Assembly (NCBI RefSeq): GCF_051859345.1
Contig: NZ_JBHYFV010000002.1
Coordinates: 1-64,000, forward strand
DNA length: 64,000 bases
Reading direction: 5' to 3'
From: Marivita sp051859345
GTDB taxonomy: Bacteria; Pseudomonadota; Alphaproteobacteria; Rhodobacterales; Rhodobacteraceae
Every line of letters begins with the position of its first letter. The first letter of the stretch is position 1. A program made the position numbers and the translations under genes. This document shows positions 18,374 to 27,395 of the stretch, in pieces. The notes under the pieces were generated by a model that searched no databases, was not told the origin of the DNA, and saw nothing but the letters and a program-made list of their open reading frames with translations.

Positions 18374-20583
18374 ATGAGAGTTCAGACCTGATCGACAGCG
18401 CCACGGCGTCCACCCTATCCAACGGGCGGCACGGCGATCCGTTTTCCGTTCTCGGGTTGCACGAGGTTGACGGCAAGCTGGTGCTGCGCGCCATGCGCCC
18501 CGAAGCAGATACGGTTGAGGTTCTGGACACCAAGACAGGCCGCAAGATTGCGGCTTTGGACCGGGTCGATGGGGGTGACGGTCTTTTTGCCGGTGTGATC
18601 CCGCGCCGCAAGAAGCGCTTTGACTACACGCTGCGCATGACGCGGGGCGCAGAACGCTGGGAAGAGCAGGACGCCTATGCGTTTGGTCCCAAGCTGGGCG
18701 ATCTCGACGAATACCTTCTGGGCGAAGGCACGCATAACCGGCTTTGGGATGCCTTGGGCGCGCATGTCTGCACACATGAAGGTGTGGCAGGCACACATTT
18801 TGCCGTATGGGCGCCAAATGCGTCGCGCGTGTCGGTTGTGGGGAATTTCAACGGGTGGGATGGCCGCCGTCATGTCATGCGCCGTCGCGGTGCGACAGGT
18901 GTCCACGAGATTTTCCTGCCGGGGCTGGGTGACGGCACGGCCTACAAGTACGAAATTCTGGATGGGGCCGGCAACCTGCTGCCGCTCAAGGCCGACCCGG
19001 TGGGGTTTGGCGCGGAACTGCCACCCAAGACCGCTTCCGTCGTGCGGGATCTGGACGGCTACGAGTGGTCCGATGCGGGGTGGCTCAAGGCGCGTGGCAC
19101 AAAGCAAAGGTTCGACCAGCCGATCTCGATCTACGAGGTGCATCTGGAAAGCTGGCGGCGCGTCCCGGAAGAAGGCAACCGGTCGCTGACTTACCTCGAA
19201 CTGGCGGAGTCGCTGGTCGGCTATGCCAAGGACATGGGATTTACCCATATCGAACTCACGCCGGTATCGGAATATCCGTTTGGCGGTTCTTGGGGGTATC
19301 AGCCGGTGGGCCTTTTTGCGCCGACCTCGCGATTTGGCACACCGCAAGAGTTTCGCGCCTTTGTCGACGCCTGCCATGCTGCGGGTCTGGGCCTGATCAT
19401 CGACTGGGTGCCGGGGCATTTCCCGACCGACCAGCATGGGCTGGGTCAATTCGATGGATCGCCGCTTTATGAACATGCCGATCCAAAGGAAGGGTTTCAT
19501 CCCGACTGGAACACGCTGGTCTACAACTATGGCAGGACGGAGGTGCTGAACTTCCTGATCGCAAACGCGAAATTCTGGTTCGAGGAATACCATATCGACG
19601 GGCTGCGGGTGGATGCCGTGGCCTCGATGCTCTACCGCGATTATTCGCGCAAGCAAGGTGAATGGGTGCCCAACAAGGATGGCGGGCGTGAAAACCTTGA
19701 AGCCATCGCCTTCATGCAGCGGATGAACGAGGTGGTCTATTCCGCCGATGACAGCATCCTGACGGCCGCCGAGGAAAGCACCGCTTTTCCGGGTGTCAGC
19801 GCACCGACCAGCGGGGGTGGTCTTGGGTTCGGCTTCAAGTGGAACATGGGGTGGATGAACGACACCCTCCGATACATGGCCGAAGACCCGATCAACCGGA
19901 AATACCATCACGACAAGATGACGTTCGGGCTGCATTACGCGTTTTCGGAAAACTTCATCCTGCCGATTTCCCATGACGAAGTGGTGCATGGAAAAGGGTC
20001 GCTTCTGGGCAAGATGCCGGGCGATGACTGGCAGCGGTTCGCCAATCTGCGCGCCTATTTGGGGTTCATGTGGGGCCATCCGGGCAAGAAGCTGTTGTTC
20101 ATGGGATGCGAGTTTGCGCAAGGCGGTGAATGGAACAACGAGACCAGCCTTGACTGGCATCTGTTGGAATATGCGCCGCATCAGGGGATGCAGAACCTCG
20201 TGCGGGATTTGAACGCGCTCTATCGGGAAACCCCGGCGCTTTACCAGAAAGACAGCTCTGAAGACGGTTTCCGCTGGATCGACGGCGGCAATGCGGCGGA
20301 CTCGGTGTTCTCCTGGGTCCGCTATGGCAAGGACGGCACACAGCCGGTTCTGGTTGTCGCAAACTTCACGCCCATTCCGCGCACCGGCTTTCGCATCGGC
20401 GTTCCCGAGGCCGGACATTGGGATGAAAAGCTGAATTCGGACGCTGCGATCTACGGCGGCACCGATACCGGAACGGCCGGCGGTGCGAGGTCCGAAGACG
20501 TTTCGATGCACGGCTGCCCATATTCGATCGAGATAACCGTACCGCCATTGGCGACCGTGTATTTTCAGTTGGCCAAAAACTGA
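18370..20583 (+). CDS. glgB: 1,4-alpha-glucan branching enzyme
   Basis: GH13 enzyme that makes alpha-1,6 branches in glycogen. The 737 residues start with the extra N-terminal module (about 15-115) and a CBM48 domain (about 120-225), then the catalytic barrel with nucleophile Asp415 in GLRVDAVASM, acid/base Glu at 468/469 in LTAAEEST, and the third carboxylate in ISHDEVVHGKGS. The beta-sandwich ends with PPLATVYFQL. ATGA overlap with glgP couples the two. A 27-base gap with a strong GGGGAGGAAAG ribosome site leads to glgC. Confidence 0.96.
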   Translation: MNESSDLIDSATASTLSNGRHGDPFSVLGLHEVDGKLVLRAMRPEADTVEVLDTKTGRKIAALDRVDGGDGLFAGVIPRRKKRFDYTLRMTRGAERWEEQDAYAFGPKLGDLDEYLLGEGTHNRLWDALGAHVCTHEGVAGTHFAVWAPNASRVSVVGNFNGWDGRRHVMRRRGATGVHEIFLPGLGDGTAYKYEILDGAGNLLPLKADPVGFGAELPPKTASVVRDLDGYEWSDAGWLKARGTKQRFDQPISIYEVHLESWRRVPEEGNRSLTYLELAESLVGYAKDMGFTHIELTPVSEYPFGGSWGYQPVGLFAPTSRFGTPQEFRAFVDACHAAGLGLIIDWVPGHFPTDQHGLGQFDGSPLYEHADPKEGFHPDWNTLVYNYGRTEVLNFLIANAKFWFEEYHIDGLRVDAVASMLYRDYSRKQGEWVPNKDGGRENLEAIAFMQRMNEVVYSADDSILTAAEESTAFPGVSAPTSGGGLGFGFKWNMGWMNDTLRYMAEDPINRKYHHDKMTFGLHYAFSENFILPISHDEVVHGKGSLLGKMPGDDWQRFANLRAYLGFMWGHPGKKLLFMGCEFAQGGEWNNETSLDWHLLEYAPHQGMQNLVRDLNALYRETPALYQKDSSEDGFRWIDGGNAADSVFSWVRYGKDGTQPVLVVANFTPIPRTGFRIGVPEAGHWDEKLNSDAAIYGGTDTGTAGGARSEDVSMHGCPYSIEITVPPLATVYFQLAKN

Positions 20584-20610
20584 CGGACACGGGTTTAGGG
20601 GAGGAAAGAC

Positions 20611-21870
20611 ATGAGAGAAGATCGTTTCAGCCTGGCGCAACAATCCATGGCGTTCATTCTTGCCGGAGGTCGTGGCAGCCGCCTGAAAGAGATGACGGAT
20701 GTGCGCGCGAAACCGGCGGTTTATTTCGGCGGCAAGACGCGGATCATCGACTTTGCGCTGTCAAACGCGGTGAATTCCGGTATCCGCCGCATCGGTGTGG
20801 CGACACAATACAAGGCGCATAGCCTGATCCGCCACATGCAGCGCGGCTGGAGTTTCTTTCGCGCCGAGCGCAACGAGTCGCTGGATATCCTGCCCGCCTC
20901 GCAACAGCTGAACGTGGATAACTGGTACAAGGGCACGGCGGATGCCGTGACCCAGAATATCGAGATCATTCGCGGCTACGGTCCCAAATATGTGCTGATC
21001 CTTGCCGGGGATCACATCTACAAGCAGGACTATTCGGTCATGATCGAGGAACATGTTCGGTCCGGGGCCAAGGTGACGGTTGGCTGCATTGCCGTCCCGC
21101 GCGAAGAGGCCAAGGGCTTTGGCGTGATGCATGTGGACAAGTCCGACAAGATCCTTGAATTCGTCGAAAAGCCTGCCGACCCTCCGACGATGCCCGGCGA
21201 CGACACCAAATCACTGGCGAGCATGGGGATTTACGTCTTCGAAGCCGAATACCTGTACACTATCCTGCAAAAAGATGCCGAAAACCCGGATTCGGACAAT
21301 GATTTCGGCAAGGACATCATTCCTGGGATCGTGGCGGAAGGCGGTGCGCGGGCGCATCCGTTCAACCGGTCCTGTGTGATGTCCGGTCTGGAAACCGAAC
21401 CCTATTGGCGCGATGTCGGCACGATTGATGCCTATTGGCAGGCCAATATCGACCTGACCGATTTCAAACCCGATCTGGACATTTACGCAACCGACTGGCC
21501 GATCTGGACCTATTCGGAACTCACACCACCGGCAAAATTCATCCACAACGAAGAAGGACGACGTGGTCAGGCGGTGTCTTCGATGGTGTCGGGGGGATGT
21601 ATCATCTCGGGGTCGTCGCTGTATCGCTGCCTGTTGTTCACCGGCGTGAAAACCCATTCGTTCTCGCAACTCGAAGGTGTGGTTGCCCTGCCCTATGCCG
21701 AGGTGGGACGGCGTGCCTTTCTCAAGAACGTGGTTCTCGATCGTGGCGTCAAGATCCCGCCAAATCTTGTTGTTGGCGAAGACCCCGAGCTTGATGCCAA
21801 ACGGTTTCGGCGGTCGGAAAACGGTATCTGCCTGATCACACAAGCGATGATTGATAAACTGGACAGCTGA
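20611..21870 (+). CDS. glgC: Glucose-1-phosphate adenylyltransferase
   Basis: Makes ADP-glucose, the committed step of bacterial glycogen synthesis. The 419 residues match the family. The nucleotidyltransferase signature AGGRGSRLKEMTDVRAKPAV is near the N-terminus (about 14-33), with GTADAVTQN and LAGDHIYKQDY further in. The C-terminal ~130 residues form the left-handed beta-helix. The enzyme is usually allosteric; effectors cannot be read from the sequence. The ATG at 20611 has the best ribosome site of the operon, 1 base separates its stop from glgA. Confidence 0.96.
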   Translation: MREDRFSLAQQSMAFILAGGRGSRLKEMTDVRAKPAVYFGGKTRIIDFALSNAVNSGIRRIGVATQYKAHSLIRHMQRGWSFFRAERNESLDILPASQQLNVDNWYKGTADAVTQNIEIIRGYGPKYVLILAGDHIYKQDYSVMIEEHVRSGAKVTVGCIAVPREEAKGFGVMHVDKSDKILEFVEKPADPPTMPGDDTKSLASMGIYVFEAEYLYTILQKDAENPDSDNDFGKDIIPGIVAEGGARAHPFNRSCVMSGLETEPYWRDVGTIDAYWQANIDLTDFKPDLDIYATDWPIWTYSELTPPAKFIHNEEGRRGQAVSSMVSGGCIISGSSLYRCLLFTGVKTHSFSQLEGVVALPYAEVGRRAFLKNVVLDRGVKIPPNLVVGEDPELDAKRFRRSENGICLITQAMIDKLDS

Positions 21871-21871
21871 T

Positions 21872-23305
21872 ATGCAAGTCTTGATGGTCGCCTCGGAATG
21901 TGCGCCTTTTGTGAAGACCGGCGGGCTGGCGGATGTGGTGGGTGCCCTGCCCGCTGCGCTTGCGTCGCTGGGTGTGGACACGCAGGTTGTGCTTCCGGCC
22001 TATCCGGCGCTGTTTCCGTTGTTGCCAACAGGCACAGAGGTGGCACGGTTCGACGATCTTCCGGGTGGCACCGGGCGCATCGTCAAGGTGGCGGCCCACG
22101 GGCTGACCCTGTTGCTGCTGGACGCGCCACAGTTGTTTGACCGACCCTGTGGGCTTTACGTTGACGAGACAGGCAAGGACTGGCCCGACAACCACCTGCG
22201 GTTTGGCGCACTGTCAATGGCCGCAGCGCGGATCGCCATGGGTCAGATCGACGGCTACCACCCGGACGTTCTGCACGCCCATGATTGGCAAGCGGCATTG
22301 ACGCCCGTGTATCTGAAAATGTCCAACCAGCAGACACCGCGATCCATCATCACCATCCACAATATCGCGTTCCAAGGCCGCTTTGGTCCCCAGGTGCTTG
22401 GGCAGCTTCATCTCAAGACGGATTGGTTTCACCCCGAAGGTCTTGAGTTTCACGGAGATCTGAACCTGCTCAAGGGTGCCTTGATGTTCTCGGACCGGAT
22501 CACAACAGTCAGCCCGACCTATGCACGCGAGATCCTTACACCCGAGTTCGGGATGGGATTGGACGGCGTGCTTCGGTCGCGCTCTGACGTGCTGAGCGGG
22601 CTGCTGAACGGGATCGACACGGACGCATGGAACCCGTCGGACGATCCTGCATTGGCGGAACCCTACGACGCAAAGTCGCTCAAGCGAAAAACTGCAAACC
22701 GCACTGCACTGTGCGCACGGTTGGGGCTTGAGCCGGAAAGGGGAGGACCGCTTTTCTGCGTGGTCAGCCGGTTGACCAGCCAAAAGGGGCTGGACGCGCT
22801 TCTTGACGCGGTTCCGCATCTTGTTGCCAAAGGTGGACAACTGGCCATTTTGGGCAGTGGGCAGCCGGAACTGGAGCAAGGCTTCATGGATGCGGCAGAG
22901 GCCTATCCCGGTCAGGTCGCCGCCTTTATCGGGTATGACGAACCACTTTCGCATCTGTTTCAGGCCGGCAGCGATGTCATCCTGATTCCCTCCCGCTTTG
23001 AACCCTGCGGCCTGACCCAGCTTTACGGTCTCCGCTATGGCACGCTGCCCGTGGTCGCGCGCACCGGTGGGCTGGCCGATACCGTGATTGATGCCAATGT
23101 CGCGGCCATCGCGGCCAAGGTTGCGACGGGGTTTGTGTTTGGCGACGTCAGCGCCCTTGGTCTGTCCGAGGTGATCGACCGCGTGATCGAGGCCCATTCC
23201 GATCCAAAGCTCTGGCAATCCATGCAACGTAATGCGATGCGTCACCCGGTGAGCTGGGAAAGCTCTGCCAAGGCGTATCGCGACCTTTATTCCGAACTGA
23301 TCTGA
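21872..23305 (+). CDS. glgA: Glycogen synthase (ADP-glucose)
   Basis: GT5 transferase that extends glycogen from ADP-glucose. From the ATG at 21872 the protein has 477 residues, the usual bacterial length. Lys15 in KTGGLADVVGALP is the ADP-glucose-binding signature, and the C-terminal SRFEPCGLTQLYGLRYGT is the donor-site motif. A start further upstream (TTG at 21851) would overlap glgC and is disfavoured. The stop overlaps the glgX start by one base (TGATG). Confidence 0.96.
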   Translation: MQVLMVASECAPFVKTGGLADVVGALPAALASLGVDTQVVLPAYPALFPLLPTGTEVARFDDLPGGTGRIVKVAAHGLTLLLLDAPQLFDRPCGLYVDETGKDWPDNHLRFGALSMAAARIAMGQIDGYHPDVLHAHDWQAALTPVYLKMSNQQTPRSIITIHNIAFQGRFGPQVLGQLHLKTDWFHPEGLEFHGDLNLLKGALMFSDRITTVSPTYAREILTPEFGMGLDGVLRSRSDVLSGLLNGIDTDAWNPSDDPALAEPYDAKSLKRKTANRTALCARLGLEPERGGPLFCVVSRLTSQKGLDALLDAVPHLVAKGGQLAILGSGQPELEQGFMDAAEAYPGQVAAFIGYDEPLSHLFQAGSDVILIPSRFEPCGLTQLYGLRYGTLPVVARTGGLADTVIDANVAAIAAKVATGFVFGDVSALGLSEVIDRVIEAHSDPKLWQSMQRNAMRHPVSWESSAKAYRDLYSELI

Positions 23306-25413
23306 TGACCTACCACACCACCGTTTCCGCCACTCTTGAACCCGGCAGCCCGGCGCAGCTTGGCGCACATTTTGACGGCGGTGGGACAAATTTTGCGGTG
23401 TTCTCTGAACATGCCGCGCAGGTGTTTCTGTGTCTCTTTTCCCCTGATGGCAAAACTGAAGAGATGCGCCTGCCCTTGCCAGAACGCACCGGATCGGTGT
23501 GGCATGGGTATCTGCCGGGGCTCGCGCCCGGAACATTGTACGGCTATCGCGTGTCCGGACCTTATGACCCGGACTCCGGGCATCGGTTCAATCGCAACAA
23601 GCTGCTGATCGACCCCTACACGCGCGAATTTCACGGAGCGTTCAGCGATCACACTGCCACGTTCGGCTATCAGCACGCCGCACCCGAGTCCGACCTGTCC
23701 TTTGACAGCCGGGACAGCGCACCGTTCGTGGCGAAATCGGTGGTGTCTGATCCGGCGCTTTTTCCGCTGGATGCGCAGCCACTGGGCAACGGCTGGCACG
23801 AGACGCTGATCTACGAAGCCCATGTAAAAGGCTTGACCAAGTGCCACCCGGATATCCCGAAGACCGCGCGGGGCACCTATGATGGCCTGGCCACGCCAGC
23901 GATGCTGGATCATCTGACCAAGCTGGGTGTGACTGCTGTCGAATTGTTGCCGGTCCAGTCGATCAAGTCCGAAGGCGCACTTTCGGGGCGCGGCCTGGTC
24001 AACTACTGGGGCTACAACACCATCGGGTTTTTTGCACCCGAACCACGCTATTTCGGACCTGCGGGCGTGCGCGGCTTCCGGGCGATGGTGGACCGGTTCC
24101 ACGCCGCCGGGATCGAGGTCATTCTGGACGTGGTCTACAACCATTCGGCCGAAGGGGATCACCTTGGGCCAACCCTGTCCTTTCGGGGACTGGACAACGC
24201 CGCCTACTACCGCCTTCAGGACGACAACCCGCGCTATTACGTCAACGATACGGGTTGCGGCAATACGTTGAACGTCACCCATCCGTTTGTCACGCGCATG
24301 ATCCTCGACAGTCTGCGATTCTGGGTGCAGGGCATGGGGGTCGATGGGTTTCGATTTGATCTGGCGACAACGATCTGTCGCGAGGCCGATGGCTTTGACC
24401 GCAATGGACGGTTTCTGACCGCGCTGCGTCAGGATCCGGTTCTGGCAGGGGTCAAGCTAATCGCGGAACCCTGGGATATCGGCCCCGGCGGCTATCAGCT
24501 GGGTGGATTTCCGGCAACGTTCTCTGAATGGAACGACCGCTATCGTGACACCGTCCGCAAGTTCTGGCGCGGCGATGCGCATGGCGCACAGGAACTGGGT
24601 TCGGCGCTTTTGGGGACCGCCTATGTGTTTGACAAACGCGGTCGCCGCGTCTGGTCGTCGATCAACTATGCCGCCTCGCATGACGGCTTCACGCTTGCCG
24701 ACACGACCCGCTATGAGAAACGTCACAATCAGGCCAATGGCGAAGGCAATCGCGACGGGCACAAGGCCAATTTCAGCGACAATTTCGGTGTCGAAGGCCC
24801 AAGCCCCGACCCCGACATCCAGGCCCAACGCGCCAAACGCCAACGCAACATGCTGGCGACCGTCTTTTTGTCTCAGGGCACTCCGATGCTGCTGGCCGGT
24901 GACGAGGGTGGGCATAGCCAGAACGGCAACAACAACAGCTATTGTCAGGACACCGAAATAAGCTGGATCAACTGGTCCACGCTTGATCCTGACCAGATCA
25001 CGTTTACCGCCGCGCTGTCCCGCTTTCGCCGGAACACGCCGGTTCTGCGACAGATGGATTTCCTGCACGGTGCAACCCGCGAAACCGACCGACGCAAGGA
25101 TGTGGAATGGCGCGGATTCGACGGCAAACCGCTGAATTGGGGGGACGAAACGTTATCAAGCCTGTGTCTTCACCTGCGCGGCAATGCCGAAAGCGTTGCG
25201 GGCAAGGCGTGCAGCGACGAAGTGTTGCTTGCCTTCAACCGGTCGGATGACGACCTTGATCTGCTCGTGCCGAACACCCCATCCAACAAATGGGTGCGCG
25301 AGATCGAAACCTCAAATGCCGGCCAGGACGCGACACCTGTCGACGGCGAACGCATCCGCGTACCTGCACATTCGGTCAGTGCCTTTGTGCTCAGGGACGG
25401 CCCGCGCGAATGA
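23305..25413 (+). CDS. glgX: Glycogen debranching enzyme
   Basis: GH13 isoamylase-type enzyme that removes the short limit-dextrin branches left by GlgP. The 702 residues hold an N-terminal CBM48 (about 10-105), then a catalytic barrel with nucleophile Asp352 in GFRFDLATT, acid/base Glu388 in LIAEPWDIGPGGYQ, and NYAASHDGFTLAD. NRNKLLIDPY near 96-105 is also typical. It is co-transcribed with glgA upstream and malQ downstream, where the stop and start overlap by 4 bases. Confidence 0.95.
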   Translation: MTYHTTVSATLEPGSPAQLGAHFDGGGTNFAVFSEHAAQVFLCLFSPDGKTEEMRLPLPERTGSVWHGYLPGLAPGTLYGYRVSGPYDPDSGHRFNRNKLLIDPYTREFHGAFSDHTATFGYQHAAPESDLSFDSRDSAPFVAKSVVSDPALFPLDAQPLGNGWHETLIYEAHVKGLTKCHPDIPKTARGTYDGLATPAMLDHLTKLGVTAVELLPVQSIKSEGALSGRGLVNYWGYNTIGFFAPEPRYFGPAGVRGFRAMVDRFHAAGIEVILDVVYNHSAEGDHLGPTLSFRGLDNAAYYRLQDDNPRYYVNDTGCGNTLNVTHPFVTRMILDSLRFWVQGMGVDGFRFDLATTICREADGFDRNGRFLTALRQDPVLAGVKLIAEPWDIGPGGYQLGGFPATFSEWNDRYRDTVRKFWRGDAHGAQELGSALLGTAYVFDKRGRRVWSSINYAASHDGFTLADTTRYEKRHNQANGEGNRDGHKANFSDNFGVEGPSPDPDIQAQRAKRQRNMLATVFLSQGTPMLLAGDEGGHSQNGNNNSYCQDTEISWINWSTLDPDQITFTAALSRFRRNTPVLRQMDFLHGATRETDRRKDVEWRGFDGKPLNWGDETLSSLCLHLRGNAESVAGKACSDEVLLAFNRSDDDLDLLVPNTPSNKWVREIETSNAGQDATPVDGERIRVPAHSVSAFVLRDGPRE

Positions 25414-27395
25414 GCGGCGATGACGACAGACTGCGCCAGCTTGCGCAAGCGCATGGCATCTACCTTGATTTCCACGATCTGCATGGGGAACGCCACGAGG
25501 CAGACCCCGAAACGCTTCGGGCGTTGCTGAAGGCGCTTGGAACCGAGGCCGAGACAGCCAATGACATCGACACAGCCCTGGGCGCGCTTGCCTTGGATCA
25601 GGAGGGTCTTCCCAAAGAAACCATCGTGTTTGCCGGTGCGCAGACGCGTATTCCGGTCGCGTTGAACTGCTTTTGGACTCTGCTGGATGACTCCGATCAG
25701 ATCGTGGCCGAGGGCAAATCCAGCGAAGGGATCGACCTTCCCGCGTTGGACGTCGGGTATTTCGATCTGCATGTGACCAGTCAAACCTGGTCCGGCAGCA
25801 TCTTCCTGATGGTGCGCCCCCATCGCGCGCCCGATCTGCCGTCGCAAAGCCGGATGGAGCATTGCTGGGGCGCGACAGGGGCGCTTTACGGGTTGCGGTC
25901 GGCGCAGAATGGCGGGCTGGGCAGTTACGGTGATCTGGGCGCAACCGCCGCGACATTTGGACGGGCCGGAGCACAGTTTTTCGGGGTGAACCCTTTGCAT
26001 GCCCTGGGGTGGGCGATGCAAGAGATCATCAGCCCCTATTCACCATCGCATCGCGGCATGTTCAACATTGATCATATCGCACTTCAGGACGGGCTTGGGC
26101 CAACGCCGGAGGATGCGCTGATCGACCATTCGGCGTTTCGCAAACGGCATCGCGCCGCGTTGGAGCGCGCGTTTCAGGACCGGGACAAGGCGGCTTTTGC
26201 CGGGTGGTCCAAGACCTGTTCAATCGAAACGCATCAGTTTTCGCAGTTCGAGGCGATCAGCGAAACATACGGCCACGATTTCCGCACATGGCCTGTCCAG
26301 CTGCAATCGCCGGGTGCCGCCGCAAAGGCCGCCGCCGGGACGCGGGCAGAGTTTCATCTATGGTTGCAGTGGTTGGCAGAAACACAGATTGACGGCGCCC
26401 AGGACAGGGCAATGCAGTCCGGCATGTCGCTTGGGCTTTATCTTGACCTTGCCGTCGGGCCACGCCCGGACGGGGCCGAGGTCTGGATGAATGTCGACAC
26501 CATCGCCAGAGGTGTCACCATCGGCGCGCCGCCGGATCACCTGAGCCCGGAGGGCCAGTCCTGGGCGCTTTCGGCCCATGCGCCTGGTCCATTGGCCCGC
26601 GCGCGGTACGCGCCGCTCCGCTCCATGCTGCGGCGCCTGATGGCCAAATGCGGATTGCTGCGGATCGACCATGCGCTGGGCCTGCTGCGCAGCTACTGGC
26701 TTCCTGATGATGGCAGTCCGGGGGGCTACATAACGCAGCCGCTCGAGTCGCTTTTGGCAGTGATTACTATCGAGGCGCATCGTGCGGGGTGTGTGGTCGT
26801 GGGTGAAGACCTTGGGCTTGTGCCAGACGGGTTCCGGGACGCCATGAACACGGCGGGGCTTTACAGCTATGCGGTCTGGCAGTTCGAAACCAACCATCTG
26901 GGGGACATCCTTCCAGCCAACACACTGCCTCCCTACAGTCTTGCCTGCTTTGGCACCCATGACACGCCAACGCTGAACGGATTCTGGCACGGCACGGACA
27001 TCGAATGGTGGCACAGGGTGGGATGGCTTGACGGCACTCACAGGGCGGATCGACACGCGCACCGGTCCCGACAACGGGCCAGCCTGCGCAAGGTGTGCGC
27101 GCTGACTGCGGATGCGTCGATTTCCACCGTGGTCGACACCATCCACAGCGCATTGGCCAAATCGCCTGCCGCTTTGGTGTCGGTCCAGATGGATGACGTC
27201 TTTGGCGAACTTGAGGCGCAAAACCTGCCCGGTACAATTGACGAACACCCGAACTGGCGCCGTCGCCTTGGCGTTCCCATCGAAGGAATGGAACAGAGCC
27301 GCGCGTTACGGCATATTGCCGAAGTTATGAACACCCGTCGCGGTCCGACATCCGCCAAAGACCCAAGGGACCAGCCCAAGGAGATACCCGCATGA
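25410..27395 (+). CDS. malQ: 4-alpha-glucanotransferase (amylomaltase)
   Basis: GH77 enzyme that disproportionates maltodextrins, recycling short glucans released by GlgX. From the ATG at 25410 it has 661 residues. Catalytic landmarks are Asp420 in RIDHALGL, Glu466 in VVGEDLGLVP, and CFGTHDTPTLNGFW. The N-terminal ~140 residues are the extra beta domain seen in long MalQ forms. The start is set by ATGA overlap with glgX; an in-frame upstream extension lies inside glgX and is rejected. The stop overlaps pgm by 4 bases. Confidence 0.93.
   Translation: MSGDDDRLRQLAQAHGIYLDFHDLHGERHEADPETLRALLKALGTEAETANDIDTALGALALDQEGLPKETIVFAGAQTRIPVALNCFWTLLDDSDQIVAEGKSSEGIDLPALDVGYFDLHVTSQTWSGSIFLMVRPHRAPDLPSQSRMEHCWGATGALYGLRSAQNGGLGSYGDLGATAATFGRAGAQFFGVNPLHALGWAMQEIISPYSPSHRGMFNIDHIALQDGLGPTPEDALIDHSAFRKRHRAALERAFQDRDKAAFAGWSKTCSIETHQFSQFEAISETYGHDFRTWPVQLQSPGAAAKAAAGTRAEFHLWLQWLAETQIDGAQDRAMQSGMSLGLYLDLAVGPRPDGAEVWMNVDTIARGVTIGAPPDHLSPEGQSWALSAHAPGPLARARYAPLRSMLRRLMAKCGLLRIDHALGLLRSYWLPDDGSPGGYITQPLESLLAVITIEAHRAGCVVVGEDLGLVPDGFRDAMNTAGLYSYAVWQFETNHLGDILPANTLPPYSLACFGTHDTPTLNGFWHGTDIEWWHRVGWLDGTHRADRHAHRSRQRASLRKVCALTADASISTVVDTIHSALAKSPAALVSVQMDDVFGELEAQNLPGTIDEHPNWRRRLGVPIEGMEQSRALRHIAEVMNTRRGPTSAKDPRDQPKEIPA

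Noticed and set aside
18415..20643. A 742-codon open frame on the minus strand opposite glgB
   Set aside because: It is antisense to an unmistakable GlgB, shows no domain or low-complexity pattern of its own, and long antisense frames are common in GC-rich DNA.
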